Of a stretch of DNA of 30,385 bases, positions 1 through 6,404 are shown piece by piece. A program made the position numbers and the translations under genes. The notes beneath the pieces are model-generated. The model made no database searches and had not been told where the DNA came from. It worked only from the letters and a program-made list of their open reading frames with translations. Each line of letters begins with the position of its first letter. Within the stretch, counting starts at the first letter, position 1. Source of the stretch: Halovulum sp039190275 (GTDB taxonomy: Bacteria; Pseudomonadota; Alphaproteobacteria; Rhodobacterales; Rhodobacteraceae); NCBI GenBank assembly GCA_039190275.1, contig JBCCYF010000048.1:1-30385 (forward strand). Reading direction: 5' to 3'.

Positions 1-1
1 C

Positions 2-646
2 TGTGCGATGCACCTTAGCCGCCTGGCGGAGGAGCTGGTGATTTGGTCCTCGGCCCAATTCCGGTTTGTCGCACTTTCCGACCGGTTTTCGACCGGCTCC
101 TCGATTATGCCACAGAAGAAAAACCCGGATGCGGCCGAACTTATCCGTGCCAAAGTCGGACGCATCCTGGGGGCGCAGGTCGGGCTGACGATGGTCATGA
201 AGGGGCTGCCGCTGACGTACTCCAAGGATATGCAAGAGGACAAGGAACAGGTTTTTGACGCCGCCGACAGTCTGATGCTGGCCCTTGCCGCGATGACCGG
301 AATGGTGAGGGATATGACCGCCAACCGGTCCGCCCTGGCCGCGGCCGCGGGGCAGGGCTTTTCGACGGCAACGGATCTGGCTGACTGGCTGGTCCGGGAG
401 TTGGGCCTGCCGTTCCGCGAGGCGCACCACGTAACCGGCAGCCTTGTGAAACTGGCTGAGGATCACGGTACTGACCTTGATGGTCTGACGGTGCCGCAGA
501 TGCAGAGCATCCATCCGGGGATAACGGAAAATGTCTTCTCGGTGCTGGGCGTCGAAAACTCGGTCTCCAGCCGTATCAGCTATGGGGGAACCGCGCCGGT
601 TCGAGTGCGCGAACAGGTGGCGCGGTGGCGCGACATCCTGAGTTAG
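2..646 (+). CDS. argH: Argininosuccinate lyase, C-terminal part (5' end outside window)
   Basis: Cleaves argininosuccinate to arginine and fumarate, the last step of arginine synthesis, in the cytoplasm. The reading frame is open from the left edge (C-A-M-H-L-S-R), so the ATG at position 8 is internal. The fumarase/aspartase-superfamily signature GSSIMPQKKNPD, which carries the flexible catalytic serine loop, is intact. It is followed by KGLPLTYSKDMQEDKE, typical of ArgH. About 214 residues are visible of the usual 460 or so; the C-terminus looks complete (VARWRDILS). A small lipoprotein gene follows 36 bases after the stop, a common alphaproteobacterial arrangement. No frameshift is visible in the part shown. 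Confidence 0.97.
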   Translation, partial: CAMHLSRLAEELVIWSSAQFRFVALSDRFSTGSSIMPQKKNPDAAELIRAKVGRILGAQVGLTMVMKGLPLTYSKDMQEDKEQVFDAADSLMLALAAMTGMVRDMTANRSALAAAAGQGFSTATDLADWLVRELGLPFREAHHVTGSLVKLAEDHGTDLDGLTVPQMQSIHPGITENVFSVLGVENSVSSRISYGGTAPVRVREQVARWRDILS

Positions 647-682
647 CAACGGTTTAGGTCAATGGGCACAAGGATCTTCGAC

Positions 683-811
683 ATGACGTGCAGAATACTC
701 CTGCTGTTCGCCACCCTCGTCGGCTGCGGCATAAAGGGGGATCCGCTCCCTGTTGAGCCGACGGTCTCGGGGCGCGCAGAGATCGGAATAACAACCACCA
801 TCGGTGGGTAG
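683..811 (+). CDS. lptM: Small LptM-like lipoprotein downstream of argH
   Basis: A 42-residue ORF with a short hydrophobic signal (RILLLFATLVG) and a lipobox ending at Cys15 (LVGC). The mature start is CGIKGDPLPVEP. The C-G-x-K-G pattern right after the lipidated cysteine is the hallmark of LptM (YifL), which in E. coli helps assemble the LptD outer-membrane translocon. The start at 683 is chosen because AAGGA at 670-674 lies 8 bases upstream; an in-frame ATG at 662 has no comparable site. In many proteobacteria this gene sits next to lysA, and in alphaproteobacteria between argH and lysA, but no lysA follows here. The family call rests on the lipobox and the CGxKG motif, so the exact function is inferred. 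Confidence 0.78.
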   Translation: MTCRILLLFATLVGCGIKGDPLPVEPTVSGRAEIGITTTIGG

Positions 812-847
812 CGCGGCGGGACCACGCGCCTGAATGCATCGTAATTA

Positions 848-876
848 TTGAAAATGTTCCTGATATGTTCTATGTA
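848..876 (+). promoter_or_regulatory. SOS promoter with LexA box in the spacer
   Basis: GTTC at 856-859 and GTTC at 867-870 are separated by exactly 7 bases, the alphaproteobacterial LexA box GTTC-N7-GTTC. A -35 element TTGAAA (848-853) and a -10 element TATGTA (871-876) stand 17 bases apart, so the box fills the spacer and bound LexA should block RNA polymerase. An inverted copy, AGAACAT at 882-888, mirrors ATGTTCT at 865-871 around the predicted transcription start. The next gene starts 31 bases after the -10. Confidence 0.82.
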
Positions 877-906
877 TTAACAGAACATCAATTTGGGAGC
901 AGGACC

Positions 907-1257
907 ATGCAGCTTTCTCTCTTTGACCAGAGGCGCGATGCGGTTTCCGTCCAGGACAGCAACGACTACCATGTTCTACCGGTGACGGAAAAACAGCTTC
1001 GGTTTGCCCGGCAGCTGGCGACCCGGACCAGCACCGAACTTCCGGCGGAGGTGCAGGGCAATCGTCGGCTTCTGTCACAGTGGATTGATGCGCATGCCCG
1101 CAGGACATCGCCGCGCGCATCGGCATTTTCAAACTACCCGTCGTCCAAACAGGTCGCCTTTGCCGAACGACTGGCGCGAGTGAAACGGCGCGACATTCCG
1201 CAAGCCTGCTTTCGTGACCGCGTATTGATGTCAAAATGGATCGATACCGTGCGCTAA
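907..1257 (+). CDS. SOS-type small protein: N-terminal beta-clamp-binding motif plus two 36-residue repeats
   Basis: Family not recognised. The 116-residue protein begins M-QLSLF-DQ; QLSLF at residues 2-6 equals the consensus peptide QL(S/D)LF that binds the DNA polymerase sliding clamp DnaN. After a linker come two similar repeats. Residues 26-61 contain TEKQLRFARQLA and LLSQWID; residues 78-113 contain SSKQVAFAERLA and LMSKWID. Each probably folds as a pair of helices. The protein is basic and cytosolic, with no signal or membrane segment. The start at 907 is chosen because GGGAGCAGG lies just upstream, while the longer reading from 865 begins inside the promoter. The LexA box upstream implies induction by DNA damage. 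Binding the clamp to slow replication or recruit repair is inference. Clamp-binding peptides are short enough to arise by chance, but the terminal position and the SOS promoter point the same way. Confidence 0.85.
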   Translation: MQLSLFDQRRDAVSVQDSNDYHVLPVTEKQLRFARQLATRTSTELPAEVQGNRRLLSQWIDAHARRTSPRASAFSNYPSSKQVAFAERLARVKRRDIPQACFRDRVLMSKWIDTVR

Positions 1258-1269
1258 ACCGGTATAAAT

Positions 1270-1292
1270 CGTTTCGACCGAATGTTGAAACG
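1270..1292 (+). promoter_or_regulatory. Inverted repeat / candidate operator upstream of puuE
   Basis: CGTTTCGAC (1270-1278) and GTTGAAACG (1284-1292) pair over 9 positions with one G-T wobble around the loop CGAAT. The repeat lies 28 bases before the allantoinase start and directly after a TATAAA at 1263-1268 that could be a -10 element. It could be an operator for a purine or allantoin regulator, or an mRNA hairpin. No T-run follows, so it does not look like an intrinsic terminator. Confidence 0.4.
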
Positions 1293-1320
1293 CCTTCGCG
1301 GGCGTGAAGGGGGCACGCCA

Positions 1321-2730
1321 ATGAAGAGATATCCACGTGACATGCATGGGTTTGGCGCAACGCCCCCGGATCCGCAATGGCCCGGTGGCGCAAAGATCGC
1401 CGTCCAGATCGTCCTGAACTATGAGGAGGGGGGCGAGAACAACATCCTTCACGGCGATGCGGCATCCGAGGCATTTCTATCCGAAATCGTCGGGGCAGCG
1501 GCCTGGCCTGGTCAGCGCCATTGGAACATGGAGACAATCTATGAATACGGTGCCAGGGCCGGATTCTGGCGGCTGCACCGGCTGCTCAGGGATGTTCCGG
1601 TAACAGTATACGGTGTTGCGACCGCACTGGCGCGCGCGCCTGCACAGGTCGCAGCGATGCAGGATGCCGGATGGGAAATCGCGAGCCATGGACTGAAGTG
1701 GATCGAGTACAAAGATGCCACCCCCGAAGCGGAGGCCGCCGATATGGCCGAGGCCATTCGCCTCCACACCGAAGTGACCGGCAGCGCGCCGCGCGGCTGG
1801 TATACTGGCCGTTGTTCTGAAAACACCGTCCGCCTGGCAGCAGATACCGGACAGTTCGCCTATGTCGCGGACAGTTATGCCGATGACCTGCCGTATTGGA
1901 TGGAATTCGGCGCACGTGATCAGCTGATTGTTCCCTACACGTTGGACGCCAACGATATGCGGTTTGCCACGCCGCAGGGGTTTAACGCGGGCCAGCAGTT
2001 TCTGGACTATTTGCGCTCCGGTTTTACGGCGCTTTATCGCGAGGGGGTCGAAGGGCAACCCAAGATGATGTCGGTCGGCCTGCATTGCAGACTGGTCGGC
2101 CGCCCGGGCCGGGCCGAAGCTTTGCGCGCGTTCCTTGACTTCGCCCAGGGCCACGAAGGGGTCTGGTTTGCCACGCGCGAGCAGATCGCGGCGCATTGGA
2201 AACGGACGCATCCGCATGTCCGGCGAGAGCGGCCAAGCCGGATGGATCGGGACACGTTTGTCACCCGTTACGGTGGCATTTTCGAACATTCGCCCTGGAT
2301 TGCCGAGGCAGCGCATGATTTGGAGCTTGGGCCCGCCCATGATTGCGCCGTGGGGTTGCACAATGCGCTGGCACGGGCATTCCGGTCGGCGGACGAACGC
2401 AAGCGGCAGGATGTGCTGAAGGCGCACCCGGATCTGGCGGGAAAACTCGCGCAAGCCAAGCGACTGACCGCTGACAGCGCGTCCGAGCAAGCCTCGGCGG
2501 GGCTGGATATGTTGACGGATGCCGAACGCGCCCGGTTCTCAACCCTCAACACTGCCTATGTCTCGAAATTCGGTTTCCCGTTTATCATCGCGGTGCGGGA
2601 TCACTCCAAAGCCAGCATCCTTGAGGCATTTGAGAACCGGCTCAACGCCGATCATGCAACTGAATTTGCCGAAGCCTGCTCCCAGGTCGAGCGTATCGCG
2701 CTCCATCGCTTGCGGGATGTTCTACCGTGA
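1321..2730 (+). CDS. puuE: Bifunctional allantoinase (PuuE type) / OHCU decarboxylase (UraD)
   Basis: A 469-residue fusion. Residues 1 to about 300 are a polysaccharide-deacetylase-fold allantoinase of the PuuE family (MKRYPRDMHGFG start, VLNYEEGGENN, IASHGLKWIEY, ARGWYTGR-like segment), which opens allantoin to allantoate. Residues 308-469 are 2-oxo-4-hydroxy-4-carboxy-5-ureidoimidazoline decarboxylase, which makes S-allantoin from OHCU. The catalytic His369 sits in KAHPDLAGK, and SKFGFPFI follows. The two domains catalyse consecutive steps of urate breakdown, and such fusions are known. The start at 1321 has AAGGGGG upstream; a start at 1282 would add 13 residues with no family resemblance and run through the inverted repeat. 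The stop overlaps the GTG of the next gene. Confidence 0.93.
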   Translation: MKRYPRDMHGFGATPPDPQWPGGAKIAVQIVLNYEEGGENNILHGDAASEAFLSEIVGAAAWPGQRHWNMETIYEYGARAGFWRLHRLLRDVPVTVYGVATALARAPAQVAAMQDAGWEIASHGLKWIEYKDATPEAEAADMAEAIRLHTEVTGSAPRGWYTGRCSENTVRLAADTGQFAYVADSYADDLPYWMEFGARDQLIVPYTLDANDMRFATPQGFNAGQQFLDYLRSGFTALYREGVEGQPKMMSVGLHCRLVGRPGRAEALRAFLDFAQGHEGVWFATREQIAAHWKRTHPHVRRERPSRMDRDTFVTRYGGIFEHSPWIAEAAHDLELGPAHDCAVGLHNALARAFRSADERKRQDVLKAHPDLAGKLAQAKRLTADSASEQASAGLDMLTDAERARFSTLNTAYVSKFGFPFIIAVRDHSKASILEAFENRLNADHATEFAEACSQVERIALHRLRDVLP

Positions 2731-3218
2731 CCCGCACTCTGCGCACCCGGCACCTGACCGCAGAGCTTTTTGCCCCGTTCGGTGATGTGCTTGAGGCCGC
2801 CGGTCCGCCCGATGTGCTGATCAACCAAGGGCGTTGCGGACGGCATCACGATTTGGCGCGGTTGGATTTCGGATCCGGGCAAGCGGGGATCAGCGTGTTT
2901 GACGCGCAGGCGCGAAGCTTTCCGTTCTTACTGGACATGATGGAGCGTCACCCCGAAGGCAGCCAAGCCTTTGTCCCTATGCATCAGAATCCCTATCTGG
3001 TCACCGTTGCGCCCGACGCAGATGGAACGCCGGGCAGGCCCTTTGCCTTGCTGGCGCAGCCCGGACAGGGGATCAACCTGCATCGCAACACCTGGCACGG
3101 GGTCTTGTGCCCGTTGGCCGAACCCGGCCTGTTTGCCGTGGTTGATCGCATTGGGGATGGCACGAACCTGCAGGAACACTGGTTTGAGGTGCCCTGGACG
3201 ATTGAACCGGGCGAATAG
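2727..3218 (+). CDS. allA: Ureidoglycolate lyase
   Basis: Splits ureidoglycolate into glyoxylate and urea at the end of allantoin catabolism. The 163-residue length is normal for AllA, and the family's cupin-like landmarks are present: PFGDVLE near the start, ISVFDAQARSFPF, MERHPEGSQAFVPM, and HRNTWHGVLCPL with the active-site His. It starts with GTG at 2727 inside the stop of the allantoinase gene (GTGA overlap), so the two are translationally coupled. It converges on the ureidoglycine aminohydrolase gene with 52 bases between the stops and no clear intrinsic terminator. Confidence 0.94.
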   Translation: MTRTLRTRHLTAELFAPFGDVLEAAGPPDVLINQGRCGRHHDLARLDFGSGQAGISVFDAQARSFPFLLDMMERHPEGSQAFVPMHQNPYLVTVAPDADGTPGRPFALLAQPGQGINLHRNTWHGVLCPLAEPGLFAVVDRIGDGTNLQEHWFEVPWTIEPGE

Positions 3219-3270
3219 CAACAGTGCCGATGAACTGAACCGAAGACGTCTGCTCTACCCGGTTTTGCCG

Positions 3271-4107
3271 CTATTCCCGATCCCGCGCCGACAGCGGCAT
3301 ATGGCGGTTGACGTCCTTATAGAGCAGGTACCGGAACGGCCCCGGGCCGCCTGCATAGCAGGCTTGCGGACAAAAGGCGCGAAGCCACATGAAATCTCCG
3401 GCTTCGACCTCCACCCAGTCCTGATTCAGGCGATAAACTGCCTTACCCTCCAGAACGTAGAGCCCGTGCTCCATCACGTGGGTCTCCAGAAACGGGATCA
3501 CAGCGCCGGGCTGCAGTGTCACGATATTCACATGCATATCGTGACGCATGTCGCCTGGGTCGACAAAACGGGTCGTGGTCCATGCGCCGCCGGTATCCGG
3601 CATGGCAACGGGTGTCACGTCCTGTTCGTTGGTGATAATTGGTTCGGGAGGTGCCAGACCGTCCGCGGGCACATAGGTTTTGCGGATCCAGTGGAACTGC
3701 GCAACCACCTCGCCGTCGTTCCAGAGCCGCCAGTTTGCACCGGCGGGCACATGGGCAAATCCGCCCGGGTCTAGCTGGTGTGGAGTATCGCCTATGGTCA
3801 GTGTGACATTGCCACTCAGCACAAACAATGCACCTTGCGCCGAGCGATCAGGCTCGGGGGCGTTGCTGCCACCGCCCGGCTGAACCTCCATCAGATATTG
3901 TGAAAAGGTCTCTGCGAACCCGCTCATGGGGCGTGCAAGCACCCACAGCCGTGTCGCCTCCCAATGAGGAAGACAACTGGCCACGATGTCCCGCAGGGTA
4001 CCTTTGGGCAGTACGGCATAAGCGTTGGTGAAAACGGCCCGACCCGACAGCAGATCCGACTGCGGCGGATGACCCCCGCGCGCTGCGGCATAGCCTGGTT
4101 TTCTCAT
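3271..4107 (-). CDS. allE: (S)-ureidoglycine aminohydrolase (bicupin, UGHY/AllE family)
   Basis: Releases ammonia from (S)-ureidoglycine to give (S)-ureidoglycolate, the substrate of AllA on the facing strand. The 278-residue protein is a double cupin. The N-terminal cupin has GALFVLSGNVTLTIGD. The C-terminal catalytic cupin has HVMEHGLYVLEGKAVYRL, with His and Glu ligands for Mn, and PQACYAGGPGPFRYLLYKD near the end, as in YlbA/AllE. The start at 4107 has a strong GGGGGGAG site. It is divergent from the arsenic operon. Some databases label this family bifunctional allantoicase/ureidoglycine aminohydrolase; the aminohydrolase role is the proven one. Confidence 0.92.
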   Translation of the reverse strand: MRKPGYAAARGGHPPQSDLLSGRAVFTNAYAVLPKGTLRDIVASCLPHWEATRLWVLARPMSGFAETFSQYLMEVQPGGGSNAPEPDRSAQGALFVLSGNVTLTIGDTPHQLDPGGFAHVPAGANWRLWNDGEVVAQFHWIRKTYVPADGLAPPEPIITNEQDVTPVAMPDTGGAWTTTRFVDPGDMRHDMHVNIVTLQPGAVIPFLETHVMEHGLYVLEGKAVYRLNQDWVEVEAGDFMWLRAFCPQACYAGGPGPFRYLLYKDVNRHMPLSARDRE

Positions 4108-4219
4108 GACAACTCCCCCCGGGTGCGGCGACCTAACCCCGCCTGAATAGAGGGTTGTGCCAGGCCGGAACAGACCGCAACCTGCGATTTTCGGCGAACG
4201 CCAATCCTGTCACAAAACA

Positions 4220-4258
4220 TTGGCTTTCGCATAGAGCTATTTCTGTTATTCGCGAAAT
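4220..4258 (+). promoter_or_regulatory. Candidate promoter/operator of the arsenic operon (possibly leaderless mRNA)
   Basis: TTGGCT (4220-4225) and TGTTAT (4244-4249) make a plausible -35/-10 pair with an 18-base spacer, putting the transcription start close to the ATG at 4259. No Shine-Dalgarno precedes that ATG. TTTCGC (4225-4230) and GCGAAA (4252-4257) form an inverted repeat across the promoter, and TTCGCGAA (4249-4256) is itself palindromic. Together they look like an ArsR operator. This is inference from position and symmetry. Confidence 0.42.
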
Positions 4259-5092
4259 ATGGAAAATGTGATTGCAACACGCTTGTCGGTTCTGGGCCAT
4301 GCACAAAGGTTAGTGCTGTTTCGCCTGTTGATGCGACGATACCCGGATCACGTCGCCGCCGGGGAGCTTGCACGGGCGCTTGACCTCAAGGCGAGCACGC
4401 TTTCGTCATATCTGGCATCAATGATGCAGGCGGGCCTGGTCCGGCAAATGCGGTCCGGTACGTCGCTGCGCTATGCCATCAATATGGCGGTGGCGCGCGA
4501 GACATTCGACTATCTCATACTGGATTGTTGCCGGGGCCGCCCGGATGCCTGTTCGCCCGTCTCGATCGCAGCGCGACGCCAGCAGGATCGCAAGTTCAGT
4601 GTGCTGTTCATCTGCACCGGCAACTCCGTACGCTCCATCTTTGCCGAGGCGATCCTGCGGGCGGAGGCTGGCACGCGTTTCGAGGCGTTTTCCGCCGGAA
4701 TTGCACCAAAACCGAACCTTGATCCAATAGCGCTCGACGTTCTGGGCGCAATGAACGTCGACGCAACCGGCCTAAAGACACGGCACGTGGCCGAGTTTCA
4801 GGTAAGGGGCGCGCGGCGGTTGGATTTCATATTTACTCTCTGCGATCACGCGGCAAATCAGGAGTGTCCGGCCTGGACCGGGACGCCAATCAGCGCGCAC
4901 TGGGGCATCCCCGATCCGCCCGGCGCACAGACGGGCAACGGCAACGCACACACTGCCTATCGACAGGCATTCGATAAGCTGCGAAGCCGCATCCTCGACT
5001 TCATCGCCCTTCCCCTTGAGACGATGGAACCACTTTCCATACAGCAGGCCGCGGACCGGATCGGCTGTGCCGAAACTCCCACCGCAGCATGA
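4259..5092 (+). CDS. ArsR-type regulator fused to arsenate reductase (LMW phosphatase fold)
   Basis: A 277-residue two-domain protein. Residues 1 to about 85 form a winged helix-turn-helix (LSVLGHAQRLVLFRLL, LKASTLSSYLASMMQAGLV). Residues 113-255 are a low-molecular-weight phosphatase-type arsenate reductase. It has the CX5R loop C119-T-G-N-S-V-R125, a second cysteine pair C195 and C203 (TLCDHAANQEC), and the acidic DP pair at 219-220 after SAHWGI. It should sense arsenite and reduce arsenate. The classic ArsR site ELCVCDL is absent. C90, C91 and C98 in the linker resemble the C95/C96/C102 site of Acidithiobacillus ferrooxidans ArsR. ArsR-ArsC fusions are known in related bacteria. GTG at 4268 is an alternative start. 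Confidence 0.88.
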   Translation: MENVIATRLSVLGHAQRLVLFRLLMRRYPDHVAAGELARALDLKASTLSSYLASMMQAGLVRQMRSGTSLRYAINMAVARETFDYLILDCCRGRPDACSPVSIAARRQQDRKFSVLFICTGNSVRSIFAEAILRAEAGTRFEAFSAGIAPKPNLDPIALDVLGAMNVDATGLKTRHVAEFQVRGARRLDFIFTLCDHAANQECPAWTGTPISAHWGIPDPPGAQTGNGNAHTAYRQAFDKLRSRILDFIALPLETMEPLSIQQAADRIGCAETPTAA

Positions 5093-5129
5093 CAGACGGA
5101 TGCAAGACAGCGGCCGAAGCGGGGTCGGA

Positions 5130-6404
5130 ATGAGCGCCGGCGCAGGTCCCAATGGCCTTGCCGCCTATGTTGCCGTGACAGCGGCTTACTGGGCGTTCAT
5201 GCTCACCGACGGTGCATTGCGTATGCTGGTGCTTTTGCACTTTCACACCCTGGGCTTTACACCGTTTCAGCTGGCCAATCTGTTTGTGCTCTACGAGGTT
5301 GCGGGGATCGTCACCAACCTGTCGGCCGGATGGATTGCCGCACGGTTCGGACTGACGAGCACACTTTATGCCGGATTGGCGCTTCAGGTGATCGCGCTTC
5401 TTGCGTTGGCGCAGCTTGACCCGCAATGGGCTGTTGGTGTGTCGGTGGCTTATGTGATGGCGGTGCAGGGCGCCAGCGGAGTGGCCAAGGACCTTGCCAA
5501 AATGTCCTCAAAATCCGCTGTGAAGCACCTTGCGCCCGCAAACGGCGCCGGGCTGTTCAAATGGGTCGCGGTGCTGACCGGATCCAAAAATGCCGTCAAA
5601 GGCATGGGGTTCCTGCTGGGCGCCGCACTGCTGGCCACCGTTGGCTTCGTCTTCGCGGTGCTGGCGATGGCACTTGCCCTGGCCGGAATTCTGGTGGCTG
5701 TCCTGATCGCCATGCCATCGGGCCTTCCCAAAGGCCGTAAAGGGGCAAAGTTTTCGGAGGTTTTCTCAAAAGATGCCAATGTCAACTGGCTCTCCGTGGC
5801 GCGGATCTTCCTGTTCGGGGCCCGTGATGTCTGGTTTGTGGTTGGTATCCCGATCTACTTCTATTCCGTGCTGTCCGATGGGACCGAGGCCGGCAATCGA
5901 TCTGCATTTTTTATCATCGGCACATTCATGGCTGTGTGGATCATTCTGTACGGCGCCGTGCAGGCCGCAACTCCAAGGCTTTTGCGGGCCGACACGCGTG
6001 GCGAGGCGGAGTTGATCGGCGCGGCCCGCGGGTGGGCTGCACTGTTGTTTATGGTTCCCGCCATTCTGACGGTGGCGGCACTTCTCTCACCCCAGCCGCA
6101 ACCCTGGCTGACCGTCACCCTGGTGACCGGGCTGCTGGCGTTCGGTGCAGTATTTGCTGTCAACTCATCACTCCATTCCTACCTGATACTGGCCTTTACG
6201 CGGGTGGACCGCGTCACCCTGGATGTCGGATTTTACTACATGGCCAATGCGGCCGGGCGATTGACGGGAACGCTGTTGTCCGGGTTGACCTATCAGATTG
6301 GCGGCCTGGCCCTGATGTTGGGGGCGGCTGCGGCGATGGTGGGTGTATCGGCCTTGTCCGCAGGTCGGCTGCGCCCCCGACCGACCGATCCGGCCACCGC
6401 ATGA
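5130..6404 (+). CDS. arsJ: Organoarsenical efflux MFS transporter ArsJ
   Basis: A 424-residue major-facilitator membrane protein with about 12 hydrophobic segments. Its N-terminal region carries the ArsJ hallmark (VTAAYWAFMLTDGALRMLVL, then GIVTNLSAGWIAARFGL). ArsJ exports 1-arseno-3-phosphoglycerate, which a glyceraldehyde-3-phosphate dehydrogenase makes from arsenate, so arsenate can leave without reduction. The start at 5130 is chosen for GGGGTCGGA just upstream and because the family begins near this point. Earlier in-frame ATGs (5016, 5100) give a polar, family-atypical extension, the first of them inside the preceding gene. The partner GAPDH usually encoded beside arsJ is not in this operon. 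The stop overlaps the acr3 start (ATGA). Confidence 0.92.
   Translation: MSAGAGPNGLAAYVAVTAAYWAFMLTDGALRMLVLLHFHTLGFTPFQLANLFVLYEVAGIVTNLSAGWIAARFGLTSTLYAGLALQVIALLALAQLDPQWAVGVSVAYVMAVQGASGVAKDLAKMSSKSAVKHLAPANGAGLFKWVAVLTGSKNAVKGMGFLLGAALLATVGFVFAVLAMALALAGILVAVLIAMPSGLPKGRKGAKFSEVFSKDANVNWLSVARIFLFGARDVWFVVGIPIYFYSVLSDGTEAGNRSAFFIIGTFMAVWIILYGAVQAATPRLLRADTRGEAELIGAARGWAALLFMVPAILTVAALLSPQPQPWLTVTLVTGLLAFGAVFAVNSSLHSYLILAFTRVDRVTLDVGFYYMANAAGRLTGTLLSGLTYQIGGLALMLGAAAAMVGVSALSAGRLRPRPTDPATA

Noticed and set aside
811..840. GCGCG/CGCGC repeat after the LptM-like gene considered as a terminator
   Set aside because: Stem is short, loop is GC-rich and no T-run follows.
865..906. Longer start for the SOS gene at ATG 865
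   Set aside because: It lies inside the LexA box and -10 element and has no ribosome site; 907 has one and makes QLSLF terminal.
845..1537. 230-residue minus-strand frame over the SOS gene and puuE start
   Set aside because: It is antisense to two supported genes, has low-complexity composition and no recognisable domain.
1477..2490. 337-residue minus-strand frame inside puuE-uraD
   Set aside because: Shadow of the allantoinase/decarboxylase gene; no motif.
2971..3774. 267-residue plus-strand frame across allA and the aminohydrolase gene
   Set aside because: Composition and lack of motifs mark it as out-of-frame reading of two real genes.
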